A stretch of DNA of 64,000 nucleotides from Frateuria soli (lineage in GTDB: Bacteria; Pseudomonadota; Gammaproteobacteria; Xanthomonadales; Rhodanobacteraceae): the NCBI RefSeq assembly GCF_021117385.1, contig NZ_CP088252.1:1178001-1242000 (forward strand), in the 5' to 3' direction. The notes below the pieces were generated by a model. That model was not told the DNA's origin. It ran no database searches and saw only the letters and a list, made by a program, of their open reading frames with translations. This document shows, in pieces, positions 23,389 to 34,486 of this stretch. Made by a program: the position numbers and the translations under genes. Position 1 is the first letter of the stretch, and the number at the start of each line of letters is the position of its first letter.

Positions 23389-24827
23389 CAGCGGTTGCCG
23401 TGCCGGTTGCCGCCGCGGCCACCGGGCGGACGACCGCCGCCTTGGCCCTGCGGACGGTTGCCGCGGTTCTGCGGCCGACCGCCCTGGCCGGGCGAGCCGC
23501 CCTGACGGTTGCCGCGATTGGCGCCGCCACCGCCGCCGAAGCCGGCGTAGGGACTGGCGCTGCGTGCTTCACCGCCGCGGCTGCCACCCGGCTTGCCGCC
23601 ACCCGGCTTGCCACCGCGGCGATTGCCACCGGCCGGATTGCCACCGGCCGGATTGCCGCCAGCCCGGTTGCCGGACGGGCCGCGGCCGCCGCCATCGCGG
23701 CTCTCGCCGGCGAACCAGGTGCGCACCGACGGAAGCTCCTGCCCCGGTGCCACGCCGCGCTTGTTCTTGCGGCGGCCGGGGCTGGCCGGGCGCTCGGGGC
23801 GCGCGACGTTGCCGTTGACTTCCTTGCCGGGGCGCCGACGCTGCTGCTTGCCGCGCACCGGTTCCTCGCGGATGCGGTCGAATGCGCGCAGTTCGCGCGC
23901 CTCGTCGTGATAGGCGCCGCTCCAGCCGGTCTGCGCGCCACGCTCGGGGCGATATTCGGTGACGCTGCGGCTGGCGCGGCGCTGGTGAAGTACCGGGCTC
24001 AGCGTCAGCACGGGCTGGGCAGGACCCAGGCCAGCGGCCTTGCGCAGGTCCTTGATCGCCTCCTCGGAAAGCGATTCGCTCTCGCCGCGACGCAGCGTGC
24101 GCGGCAGCTCCACGCTGCCGTAGCGGATGCGCTTGAGGCGGCTGACCAGGAAGCCCTGCGAATCCCACAGGCGGCGCACCTCGCGGTTGCGGCCCTCGCG
24201 GATCACCACGCGGAACCAGCTGTGGCTGCCGCCGCGGCTGATGATGGCGATCTCGTCGAAGCGGGCCGGGCCGTCTTCCAGTTCCACGCCGGCCTTGAGT
24301 TTCTCGATCACCTCGTCCGGCACCTCGCCGTGCACGCGACAGAGATACTCGCGGCCAAGACCACTCCTGGGATGCATCAACGCGTTGGCCAGCTCGCCGT
24401 CGGTGGTGAGCAGCAGCAGGCCGGTGGTGTTGATGTCCAGGCGACCGACCGCGACCCAGCGCGCACCCTTCAGGCGCGGCAGCTGCTCGAACACGGTGGG
24501 ACGGCCTTCGGGATCCTCGCGGGTGGTCACCACGCCCTCGGGCTTGTGGTAGAGCAGTACCTCGGTGTCGTCGCGGTTGTCGGTGGCAACGACGAACTGC
24601 TTGCCATCGAGTACCACGCGGTCGCCGGCGTGCACGCTGGCGCCGATGCCGGCCGGCGTGCCGTTGAGTTCGACCTCGCCACCCTGGATACGCTGCTCCA
24701 GCATGCGGCGCGAGCCGAGGCCCGCATTGGCAAGCACCTTGTGCAGGCGTTCTTCCAGGGCGGGGTTGCTGGTCTCTTCGCGCGGTTCGCGCTTGAGGGT
24801 CAAGACGGATTTCTGCGGCGCAGTCAT
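23388..24827 (-). CDS. rluB: 23S rRNA pseudouridine synthase B with a long Gly-rich tail
   Basis: Residues 25-275 are RluB: an S4 RNA-binding domain (ERLHKVLANAGLGSRRMLEQ) followed by the pseudouridine synthase core with catalytic aspartate in the VGRLDINTTGLLLLTTDGELA segment. It converts U2605 (E. coli numbering) of 23S rRNA. About 200 extra C-terminal residues are basic and low complexity, ending in Gly-Asn-Pro-Ala, Gly-Lys-Pro and Gly-Arg-Gly repeats, with the DNA tandemly repeated around 23600-23680. The tail is disordered and RGG-like, probably binding RNA. The ATG overlaps the scpB stop as ATGA; the stop overlaps arsC. Confidence 0.93.
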   Translation of the reverse strand: MTAPQKSVLTLKREPREETSNPALEERLHKVLANAGLGSRRMLEQRIQGGEVELNGTPAGIGASVHAGDRVVLDGKQFVVATDNRDDTEVLLYHKPEGVVTTREDPEGRPTVFEQLPRLKGARWVAVGRLDINTTGLLLLTTDGELANALMHPRSGLGREYLCRVHGEVPDEVIEKLKAGVELEDGPARFDEIAIISRGGSHSWFRVVIREGRNREVRRLWDSQGFLVSRLKRIRYGSVELPRTLRRGESESLSEEAIKDLRKAAGLGPAQPVLTLSPVLHQRRASRSVTEYRPERGAQTGWSGAYHDEARELRAFDRIREEPVRGKQQRRRPGKEVNGNVARPERPASPGRRKNKRGVAPGQELPSVRTWFAGESRDGGGRGPSGNRAGGNPAGGNPAGGNRRGGKPGGGKPGGSRGGEARSASPYAGFGGGGGANRGNRQGGSPGQGGRPQNRGNRPQGQGGGRPPGGRGGNRHGNR

Positions 24828-25681
24828 GCGCGGTACTCCTCGGTGTCCTGCTCGGCGGCGTCTTCGTCGACGTCCGCTGGGGCTGCTGCCTCGTCGGCAG
24901 TGGCGGATGGGGTGCGCGCCTCGTCGTCCGACGCGGCGGCGGTTTCGGTGGCGTCGGCCGGTTCGGCCTCGGCGTCGGCGGGCGCAGGCGCCTCGCCGGT
25001 GGGTGTTTCGTCCTGGCTGGAGTCGTCGGTGACCTGTCCGGCTCCGGCGGCCTCGTCGGGCATGGGTCCGGCGCTTTCCTCGTCCGGATCGATCGGCAGG
25101 TCCTTGATCACCCGCGGCGGCAGCGGCTCCTGGTCGAGTCGCAGCTGCGGGTCTTCCATGTCGCGGATCTCGGACAACGGCGGCAACTCATCCAGCGATT
25201 TGAGATTGAAGTAGTCGAGGAAGGCCCGGGTGGTGCCGAACAGCGCCGGCCTGCCAGGCACGTCGCGGTGGCCGACCACGCGGATCCACTCGCGTTCCTC
25301 CAGCGTTTTGACGATGTTGGAAGAAACCACCACGCCGCGGATCTGCTCGATTTCCGGCCGGGTGATCGGCTGGCGGTAGGCGATCAGCGCGAGGGTCTCC
25401 AGCAGCGCCCGCGAGTAGCGGCTGGGCTTCTCGGTCCACATGCGCGACACCCACGGGTGCACGTCCTGGCGGACCTGGTAGCGGAAGCCGGAGGCGACTT
25501 CCCTCAGCTCCACGCCACGCCCGGCGCAATCCTCGCCCAGTGCTTCGAGCGCGCGCGCAATGGCTTCGCGGTCGACCTGGTCCTCTTCGACGAACAGCTC
25601 GCCCAGTTGCGCCACGGTAAGCGGCTGGCTGGCGGCGAGCAGGGCTGCCTCGATGATCGGTTTGAGTTGCTCGATCTGCAT
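24824..25681 (-). CDS. scpB: segregation and condensation protein B
   Basis: The 285-residue protein matches ScpB, the winged-helix kleisin-binding subunit that joins ScpA and SMC in the bacterial condensin. The core (residues about 1-185) includes IEAALLAASQPLTVAQLGELF, LETLALIAYRQPITRPEIEQIRGV and FGTTRAFLDYFNLKSLDELP. The last 95 residues are rich in Glu, Asp, Ala and Pro, a long acidic tail that exceeds the usual family length. It follows scpA by 30 bases and its stop overlaps the rluB start, so the three genes form an operon, an order common in gammaproteobacteria. Confidence 0.93.
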   Translation of the reverse strand: MQIEQLKPIIEAALLAASQPLTVAQLGELFVEEDQVDREAIARALEALGEDCAGRGVELREVASGFRYQVRQDVHPWVSRMWTEKPSRYSRALLETLALIAYRQPITRPEIEQIRGVVVSSNIVKTLEEREWIRVVGHRDVPGRPALFGTTRAFLDYFNLKSLDELPPLSEIRDMEDPQLRLDQEPLPPRVIKDLPIDPDEESAGPMPDEAAGAGQVTDDSSQDETPTGEAPAPADAEAEPADATETAAASDDEARTPSATADEAAAPADVDEDAAEQDTEEYRA

Positions 25682-25711
25682 GGCCTGATGATTTTCGGGG
25701 GAGCCGGCGCC

Positions 25712-26614
25712 TTACTCGGCGGCGGCGGACACCGGCATGTCGTCCGGGAGTTCGACGCTTTCCTCGGCAAGCGAGGCCTTCGCCTTGATGTAGATCGGCG
25801 CCAGGGGTTCTTCCTGCACGATTTCCACGAGCATTTCCTTGGCCAGTTCGAGCATGGAAAGGAACGTCACCACCACGCCGAGGCGCCCTTCGCTGACGTC
25901 GAACAGGCTCTCGAAGCGGTGGAACGTGCCATCCTCGAGCCGGCTGAGCAGTTCGCCCATGCGCTGGCGCACGCTCAGCGCCTCGCGCTTGATCGCGTGG
26001 TGACCGAACAGTTCGGCGCGGTGCATCACGTCCTTGAGCGCCAGCAGCATTTCCTTCAGGTCCAGCGGCGGCGGCAGCTTGACCACGTTGCGCTCGCCGA
26101 CCTCGGCATGGACCGGCACGGTGTCGCGTTCCACGCGGGGCAGGGTGTCGATGTCCTCGGCGGCCTTCTTGAAGCGCTCGTACTCCTGCAGGCGGCGTAC
26201 CAGTTCGGCGCGCGGGTCGTCCTCGAGGCCTTCCTCGGCGGGCGGCCGCGGCAGCAGCAGGCGCGACTTGATCTCGCCCAGGATCGCGGCCATCAGCAGG
26301 TACTCGGCGGCCAGCTCCAGCCGCATCACGTCCCGCATCATGTCGATGTATTCCATGTATTGCCGGGTGATCTCGGCAATCGGAATGTCCAGGATGTCCA
26401 GGTTCTGGCGGCGGATCAGGTAGAGCAGCAGATCCAGCGGCCCCTCGAACGCTTCGAGAAAGACTTCCAATGCGTCCGGCGGGATGTACAGATCCTGCGG
26501 CATCTGCAGCAACGGTTCGCCACGCACGATCGCCAGCGGCATTTCCTGCTGCTGGGGGATCGACGCGAAGGCGTCTTGCGACGGTGCGGCCGGCTGCTGC
26601 GGTTCTGTGCTCAT
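25712..26614 (-). CDS. scpA: segregation and condensation protein A (kleisin)
   Basis: The 300-residue kleisin bridges SMC heads and ScpB in the condensin that organises the chromosome. The family core is FEGPLDLLLYLIRRQNLDILDIPI (residues about 58-81, read across two parts), LAAEYLLMAAILGEIKSRLLLP and the C-terminal winged-helix LSMLELAKEMLVEIVQEEP. A Gln/Pro-rich N-terminal extension of about 45 residues is present. The start is ATG 26614, directly after a TTG codon. The gene leads the scpA-scpB-rluB-arsC operon; no clear ribosome binding site is seen. Confidence 0.93.
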   Translation of the reverse strand: MSTEPQQPAAPSQDAFASIPQQQEMPLAIVRGEPLLQMPQDLYIPPDALEVFLEAFEGPLDLLLYLIRRQNLDILDIPIAEITRQYMEYIDMMRDVMRLELAAEYLLMAAILGEIKSRLLLPRPPAEEGLEDDPRAELVRRLQEYERFKKAAEDIDTLPRVERDTVPVHAEVGERNVVKLPPPLDLKEMLLALKDVMHRAELFGHHAIKREALSVRQRMGELLSRLEDGTFHRFESLFDVSEGRLGVVVTFLSMLELAKEMLVEIVQEEPLAPIYIKAKASLAEESVELPDDMPVSAAAE

Positions 26615-27311
26615 CAATGCATGTCGTGAGGGCCGCTCACGCGGCCGGCAATGCGTTCAAACCCGTCGTCTGGCCAGGCGGCGCCCGCCGGACGGTATCC
26701 CCTCGTGACCGCGGCTTCGGGCCGACGGCCAGTCAAGCTGGCTTGTGCCGGTTTCGGCGCAGCCGTCATCGCGGTATCGCGTGACGAAGCCGCGCCACGG
26801 CGGTTCGATCAAGCGAGTTCAGGCGACCACCAAGGCGTTCTCGCCAGGCATCGGGCCCAGGAACAAACGCAAGACAGGATGGCGACGCGGCGCCAAGGAC
26901 AGTTCAAATCGGTCTGCCGGGACCTTGGAAAGCATGCCGCGATGGCCGGTATCGGACCGGTACGGCGCACGCTGGGACCGGGCATGGGGACAGGTTAACG
27001 GCAGCGTTGCGGCAAGTCCAGTGGGGAATCGCCCGCGAGTGGGGCAGCATGTGACACGTTGTGTCGTGCTCAAACCGACCGCGGCAGTCCTGCGCGCGGC
27101 CCGCTGGCCGGACGACCCATCGTCGCATCTGTCTCCTGATGGCACGGCGCTTGCTTAGCCGTTCGGGATGGCGGTTTTTCGCACCACGCCGAGCCGCACG
27201 TCTGAATGCGTCCGGCTTGCATGCAGCAACCGGCTGTCGATGGAACGCAGGATGCGTCGTACGATCGCGGGACGTCACAGGGACGCGGGTGCGTTCCGCT
27301 TGGGGAGCCAG
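26615..27311. other. 697-base intergenic region between divergent scpA and the PilZ gene
   Basis: No gene or RNA is recognisable. Open frames through it have no ribosome binding sites or family matches. It contains a small GACAC-GTT-GTGTC palindrome at 27053-27065, which may be an operator for the PilZ-type gene, and otherwise nothing I can support. Confidence 0.5.
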
Positions 27312-27695
27312 ATGACGATCGAAAACAACGTGGCGGATGAATCGGGTCCCGACGAATCGGGCACGAAGTTCCTGCGGCCCGCGCGCATGCGCATCGAGAC
27401 CACCGTGCTCATGAGCCACGGGGTGCAGTCGCACCCGACCGAACTGGTCGACATTTCCGCCACGGGCGCGCTGCTGCGCCGGCCGCTGGGCTGGCAGGGC
27501 GAGCTGGGCCAGGCCTGGGTGCTGGACATGATCTTCGGCCGCGACCTGCACATCCATCTCGAGGCGGTGGTCGCGCGCATATCCGACCGCCACATCGGCT
27601 TCGCCTACTCGCGCATCCCCGAAGACAAGCAGGTACCGCTGTGGAACCTGCTGGGCGGCTACGCCGACATCCTGGAGCACTGGCGGGAGGAGTGA
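27312..27695 (+). CDS. PilZ-domain protein, degenerate motif
   Basis: A 127-residue protein that is one PilZ domain. The second c-di-GMP motif is present as DISATGALL, and the beta-barrel strands VLDMIFGRDLHIHLEAVVARISDRHIGFAY follow. The first motif should read RxxxR, but here the arginines are in FLRPARMRIE with spacings of 3, 2 and 5, so nucleotide binding is doubtful. GGGGAG lies 6-7 bases before the ATG. The C-terminus ends WREE. An HD-GYP phosphodiesterase is encoded at 61972, so c-di-GMP signalling does exist in this strain. Target unknown. Confidence 0.82.
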   Translation: MTIENNVADESGPDESGTKFLRPARMRIETTVLMSHGVQSHPTELVDISATGALLRRPLGWQGELGQAWVLDMIFGRDLHIHLEAVVARISDRHIGFAYSRIPEDKQVPLWNLLGGYADILEHWREE

Positions 27696-27725
27696 ACGCC
27701 GCCAGGGCCTGCAGGGCGACCCCTC

Positions 27726-29414
27726 TCAGGCCGGGGTCTTCTTCTTCTGCTCTTCGCGCAATTCGCGGCGCAGGATCTTGCCCACGTTGGACTTGGGCAG
27801 GGCGTCGCGGAACTCGATCTGGCGCGGGCGCTTGTAGCCGGTCAGGTTGTCATGGCAGAACTGCTTGAGCGTCTCGGCGGTCAGCGCCGGGTCCTTGCGC
27901 ACCACGAACAGCTTCACCGCTTCGCCGGAGTGCTCGTCCGGCACGCCCACCGCGGCCACCTCGGCCACGCCGGGGTGCTGCATCACTACATCCTCGACCT
28001 CGTTCGGATACACGTTGAATCCGGACACCAGGATCATGTCCTTCTTGCGGTCGACGATGTAGACGTAACCGTTTTCGTCCATGCGGGCGATGTCTCCGGT
28101 GTGCAACCAGCCGTCCGCGCCGAGCACCTTGGCGGTTTCCTCGGGACGCTGCCAGTAGCCCAGCATCACCTGCGGGCCGCGCACCATCAGTTCGCCCACT
28201 TCACCGATTGGAAGCGGCTGGTTGTCTTCCGACCAGATCGCCACGTCGGTGGAGGGCACCGGCAGGCCGATCGAGCCGTTGTAGTCCTTCAAGTCCAGGG
28301 GATTGATGCACACCGCCGGGGAGGTTTCGGTCAGGCCGTATGCCTCGGCCAGCGTGCAGCCGGTGGTCTTCTTCCAGCGCTCGGCCACCGCGCGCTGCAC
28401 GGCCATGCCGCCGCCCAGGGTCAGGTGCAGGCGTGAGAAGTCCAGCTCGGCGAAGCCTGGCGTGTTGAGCAGGCCGTTGAACAGCGTGTTGACGCCGGTG
28501 ATCGCCGTGAAGCCGGACTTCTTCAGCTCCTTGACGAAGCCGGGCATGTCGCGCGGGTTGGTGATCAGCCAGTTGAGGCCGCCCAGCCGCATGAACACCA
28601 GGCCGTTGGCCGTCAGCGAGAAGATGTGATACAGCGGCAGCGCCGTGATGATCACCTCCTCGCCGGGCCTTGCCAGGTCGCCGATCCAGGCGCTGGCCTG
28701 CAGCATGTTGGCGACCATGTTGCCGTGGCTGAGCATCGCGCCCTTGGCCACGCCGGTGGTACCGCCGGTGTACTGCAGGAAGGCGAGGTCGGCGTGGCCG
28801 AGTTCCACCTTCGGCATGGGGTGCGATGCGCCTTGCGCCAGCGCATCGCGGAAGCGCACTGCCTTGGGCAGCGAGTAGGGCGGCACCATCTTCTTGACGT
28901 GCTTGAGCACGAAGTTGACCAGCGCCCCCTTGGGGAAGCCCAACAGGTCGCCGATGCCGGTGGTGATCACGTGCTCGACGTGGGTCTGGCCGATCACTTC
29001 CTGCAGCGTGGAGGCGAAGTTGTCCAGCACCACGATGGCCCTGGCGCCGGAGTCCTCCAACTGGTGCTTGAGTTCGCGTGCCGTGTAGAGCGGGTTGGTG
29101 TTGACCACCACGAGGCCGGCGCGCAGCGCGCCGAACAGCGCGATCGGATACTGCATCACGTTGGGCAGCATGATGGCGAGCCGATCGCCTTTCTTCAGGC
29201 CCAGCACGCCGGTGAGGTAGCCGGCGAACTGGCGGCTCAGCGTTTCGACCTCGCCATAGCTCAGGAGTTTGCCGAAACTGGCGAAGGCCGGCTTGTCGCG
29301 GAACTTGCCGAAGGCTTCTTCCACCACCTCCGCCACCGACGCATAGGTGTTGACGTCGATCCGGGCGGGCACGTCATGCGGATAGTGGGCAAGCCACGGA
29401 CGTTCGTTGCTCAT
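27726..29414 (-). CDS. fadD: long-chain-fatty-acid--CoA ligase
   Basis: The 562-residue acyl-adenylating enzyme activates fatty acids to acyl-CoA at the inner membrane for beta-oxidation and regulation by FadR-type repressors. The AMP-binding motif is [16 protein letters not shown], the adenylate site AYGLTETSP, the hinge [18 protein letters not shown] and [22 protein letters not shown], with the catalytic lysine near [16 protein letters not shown]. It ends in a lysine-rich [17 protein letters not shown] precedes the ATG at 29414. It faces the PilZ gene across 30 bases and is divergent from the lipoprotein at 29513. Confidence 0.93.
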   Translation of the reverse strand: MSNERPWLAHYPHDVPARIDVNTYASVAEVVEEAFGKFRDKPAFASFGKLLSYGEVETLSRQFAGYLTGVLGLKKGDRLAIMLPNVMQYPIALFGALRAGLVVVNTNPLYTARELKHQLEDSGARAIVVLDNFASTLQEVIGQTHVEHVITTGIGDLLGFPKGALVNFVLKHVKKMVPPYSLPKAVRFRDALAQGASHPMPKVELGHADLAFLQYTGGTTGVAKGAMLSHGNMVANMLQASAWIGDLARPGEEVIITALPLYHIFSLTANGLVFMRLGGLNWLITNPRDMPGFVKELKKSGFTAITGVNTLFNGLLNTPGFAELDFSRLHLTLGGGMAVQRAVAERWKKTTGCTLAEAYGLTETSPAVCINPLDLKDYNGSIGLPVPSTDVAIWSEDNQPLPIGEVGELMVRGPQVMLGYWQRPEETAKVLGADGWLHTGDIARMDENGYVYIVDRKKDMILVSGFNVYPNEVEDVVMQHPGVAEVAAVGVPDEHSGEAVKLFVVRKDPALTAETLKQFCHDNLTGYKRPRQIEFRDALPKSNVGKILRRELREEQKKKTPA

Positions 29415-29512
29415 GTACTGTTCCTGTTCCCCGTTCGGCCTTGCGGCCAAGGCATTGGAGCATACGCCCGCGCACGGCGGCAAGGCGCACCGCAGCGGGG
29501 ATCGGAGGGTTC

Positions 29513-29953
29513 ATGCGAGCGAGAAACATGCTGTATTCCCTTGGCCTCGCGCTGGTGCTTGCGGGCCTCGCGGCCTGTCGGCAGACGCCGGACGAAACGC
29601 GTGTGCGCGAGGCCATCGGCGCGGCGGAGCAGGCGGCCGAACAGGCCGACGCCAGTGGCGTGATCGAGCCGCTCAGCGAGGACTTCGACGGCAACGGCGG
29701 CCGGCTCGAGCGGAAGGATCTGGCCAATCTGGTTCGCCTGGCGCGTTTGCGCGGCGAGCACGTCGGCGTGACGCTGGGACCGATCTCGGTGGAGCGGCGC
29801 GGCGAGCGGCTGGTGGCGAGTTTCACCGCGAGCCTCACCCAGGGCAGCCGCCTGCTGCCGGATGCGGCGGGCGTGTACCAGGTGGAGACGGCGTGGCGCA
29901 GCGAGGGAGACGAGTGGCGCTGTTACAGCGCAACGTGGAAGCGGCAGCTGTAG
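29513..29953 (+). CDS. uncharacterised lipoprotein
   Basis: A 146-residue protein with a lipobox (VLAGLAACR, cysteine at residue 22). The mature part starts with a helix (TRVREAIGAAEQAAEQADA) and continues with an alpha/beta region that ends YQVETAWRSEGDEWRCYSATWKRQL; a single Cys pair could form between C22's neighbour region and the C-terminal WRCY. It resembles SnoaL/NTF2-like exported proteins of about this size, but only by pattern. GGAGGG lies just before the ATG. It is divergent from fadD and is followed by a shared terminator with acnA. Function unknown. Confidence 0.75.
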   Translation: MRARNMLYSLGLALVLAGLAACRQTPDETRVREAIGAAEQAAEQADASGVIEPLSEDFDGNGGRLERKDLANLVRLARLRGEHVGVTLGPISVERRGERLVASFTASLTQGSRLLPDAAGVYQVETAWRSEGDEWRCYSATWKRQL

Positions 29954-30016
29954 GGCTTTCCATGTCGCTGGGGAGTTCGCCCCGCCACAGGGTGCGGGAA
30001 GGAACTTCCGGAAAAG

Positions 30017-30042
30017 AAAAGGCCGCCCTGAGGCGGCCTTTT
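30017..30042. terminator. bidirectional terminator between the lipoprotein gene and acnA
   Basis: AAAA, GGCCGCC (30021-30027), loop CTGA, GGCGGCC (30032-30038), TTTT: the hairpin has an A run before and a T run after, so it can stop transcription from both convergent genes. Confidence 0.85.
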
Positions 30043-30062
30043 CGCTGGAGCTGCGGCAGGCC

Positions 30063-32741
<2,679 letters not shown>

Positions 32742-33001
32742 GACGGAACTCCTGGCTTGAGCTTTGAAGCGGCTGGGGAGAGCTGAAGCGTTGCGGCGGC
32801 CAAGCGCGCAAAGGCCCGATTATCGCAAATACCGCGCCCAGGCGTCCCTGCGGCGCTGAAGGAGCGGGCTGGCCTGGCGGGCGGGGGTGCTCGCTGCGCG
32901 GGCGAGCGGGACGGCTAGAATGGCCGGAATGAGCCGACCTTCCCACCGTTGGCCGCCAAGCATGCGACGGTCCGCCCCTGTGCACAAACGCTTTTGGTGA
33001 C

Positions 33002-33928
33002 ATGCAGCATTCGATGATTTCGACGGCACTCTCGGCGGTATCGCTGCGCGACCTCGCACTGGTGCAGGCGGTGTATCGCCATGGCAGCTTCAACAGTGCC
33101 GCGCGGGCCATGCACATCAGCCCGTCCGGACTGTCGCATCAGGTGCAGAAGGTCGAGCAGGCGCTGGGTGCGCCGCTGTTCGAGCGCGGCGGCCGGCGCA
33201 TCGTGCCGACCGCCGGCGGCCAGCGCCTGCTGGATCGGATCGCGATCGTGCTGGATGCGGCCGTGCACCTGCAGCAGGCGGCCCGCGCCGGCACGGTCGC
33301 CTTCGGCGGGGAGCTGCGCCTGGGCGTGCCGGCCTCGCTGGGTCCCTACCTGCTGCCGCACCTGGTCGAGCCTTTTCCGCTGCACTTCCCGGCGGCTCGG
33401 CTGAGCCTGTCCGAGGGCAAGCCGCGCGGCCTGCTGCGTCGCCTGCACGAAGGCGAGCTGGACGCCGTGCTGGCACCACCCGCAAACGCCGCCAGCGGTA
33501 TCGCCGCCCAGCCGCTGTTCGCCGAACCCTGGCAGGTGCTGTTCCGCGCCGACCACCCGCTGGCCGGCCGCACCAGCGTGACGCTGGACGAACTGGACGA
33601 GGCCGAGGCCACGCTGATGGCCGAAAGCCATCCGGACGGCATCGTCGGGCAGGGTGGCCACGGCGGCCACGTGCAGGACGTGAGCCTGGAAAGCCTGGCC
33701 GCGCTGGTCGGCCTGCGTGGCGGCTATGCGCTGGTGCCGGCGCTGGCGCGCGAGCGGCTGGCCTCGAAGCCCGAGCTGACCGTGGTGCCGCTGGAAGGCC
33801 CCGTGCCGGGCCGGCAGATCGCGCTTTACTGGCGCGAAGCATCGCCCTGGCACGCGGACATCCAGGCGTTTGCCGAATTGCTCTGCAAGGTGGCGCAACA
33901 ACGCCCCGGCCTGGTCGTAAACCTGTAG
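33002..33928 (+). CDS. LysR-family regulator divergent from acnA
   Basis: The 308-residue protein has an N-terminal HTH (residues about 17-76, ending QALGAPLFERGGRRIVPT) and a LysR substrate-binding domain (about 100-300). There is no pair of redox cysteines, so it is not OxyR. GGTGA lies next to the ATG; a second ATG at residue 5 (33014) is possible. Its stop codon TAG is the first three bases of a TAGGAGC palindrome, and its last part is duplicated twice downstream. The regulator is divergent from acnA over 260 bases; regulation of acnA is plausible but unproven. Confidence 0.88.
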   Translation: MQHSMISTALSAVSLRDLALVQAVYRHGSFNSAARAMHISPSGLSHQVQKVEQALGAPLFERGGRRIVPTAGGQRLLDRIAIVLDAAVHLQQAARAGTVAFGGELRLGVPASLGPYLLPHLVEPFPLHFPAARLSLSEGKPRGLLRRLHEGELDAVLAPPANAASGIAAQPLFAEPWQVLFRADHPLAGRTSVTLDELDEAEATLMAESHPDGIVGQGGHGGHVQDVSLESLAALVGLRGGYALVPALARERLASKPELTVVPLEGPVPGRQIALYWREASPWHADIQAFAELLCKVAQQRPGLVVNL

Positions 33929-33995
33929 GAGCCCGCTTGCGGGCGATGCTCTTTGCGAGGGGTCCGCGACAGCATCGCCCGCAAGCGGGCTCCTA
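33926..33995. repeat. TAGGAGC-family palindrome, copy 3a (overlaps the lysR stop)
   Basis: TAGGAGCCCGCTTGCGGGCGATGCT (33926-33950) and its complement at 33971-33995 are perfect 25-bp arms around a 20-base spacer. The first three bases are the stop codon of the lysR gene. Confidence 0.92.
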
Positions 33996-34138
33996 CGAGG
34001 CCCCGGCCTGGTCAGCAGCCCAACGCTGCACTGGCGGCCACGCGGTTGGGAGGCGCCTCGGTGGAATGCGGGCGTCCACGCGTTTGCCGAATTGCTCTGC
34101 AAGGTGGCGCAACAACGCCCGGCCTGGTCGTAAACCTG

Positions 34139-34208
34139 TAGGAGCCCGCTTGCGGGCGATGCTCTTTGCGAGAAATCCGCAAGGGCATCGCCCGCAAGCG
34201 GGCTCCTA
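34139..34208. repeat. TAGGAGC-family palindrome, copy 3b
   Basis: Second tandem copy in the lysR-hflD gap, arms at 34139-34163 and 34185-34208, with an internal spacer that differs (AGAAATCCGCAAGG). It follows a degenerate copy of the lysR tail that has lost one base. Confidence 0.9.
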
Positions 34209-34408
34209 CGAGGATCCGGCCCGGTCAGCAGCCCAACAGCCTGCACTGGCGGCCAGTGAGCACGATCCGCCACTGCCGCGCACCACAGCACCGCCGAATG
34301 CACGGCGGCCACGCGGTTGGGAGGCGCCTCGGTGGAATGGGGTGTCCACGCGTTTGCCGGATTGCTCTGCAAGGTGTCCAACGACGCCCCGGCCAGGTCT
34401 TAAACCTG

Positions 34409-34479
34409 TAGGAGCCCGCTTGCGGGCGATGCTCTTTGCGAGGAGTCCGCAACAGCATCGCCCGCAAGCGGGCTCCCTA
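34409..34479. repeat. TAGGAGC-family palindrome, copy 3c
   Basis: Third tandem copy, arms at 34409-34433 and 34454-34479; the right arm has one extra C (GGGCTCCCTA). It ends eight bases before the stop codon of hflD. Confidence 0.9.
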
Positions 34480-34486
34480 CAGGGCC

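Noticed and set aside
26790-26830. GGTTCGATC resembling a tRNA T-loop
   Set aside because: No acceptor stem, anticodon loop or D-loop can be arranged around it.
33926-34479. Three spaced palindromic repeats that could be mistaken for a CRISPR array
   Set aside because: Units are 214-280 bases apart with coding-derived sequence between, no short unique spacers, and no cas genes. They are REP-like hairpins within a duplicated segment.
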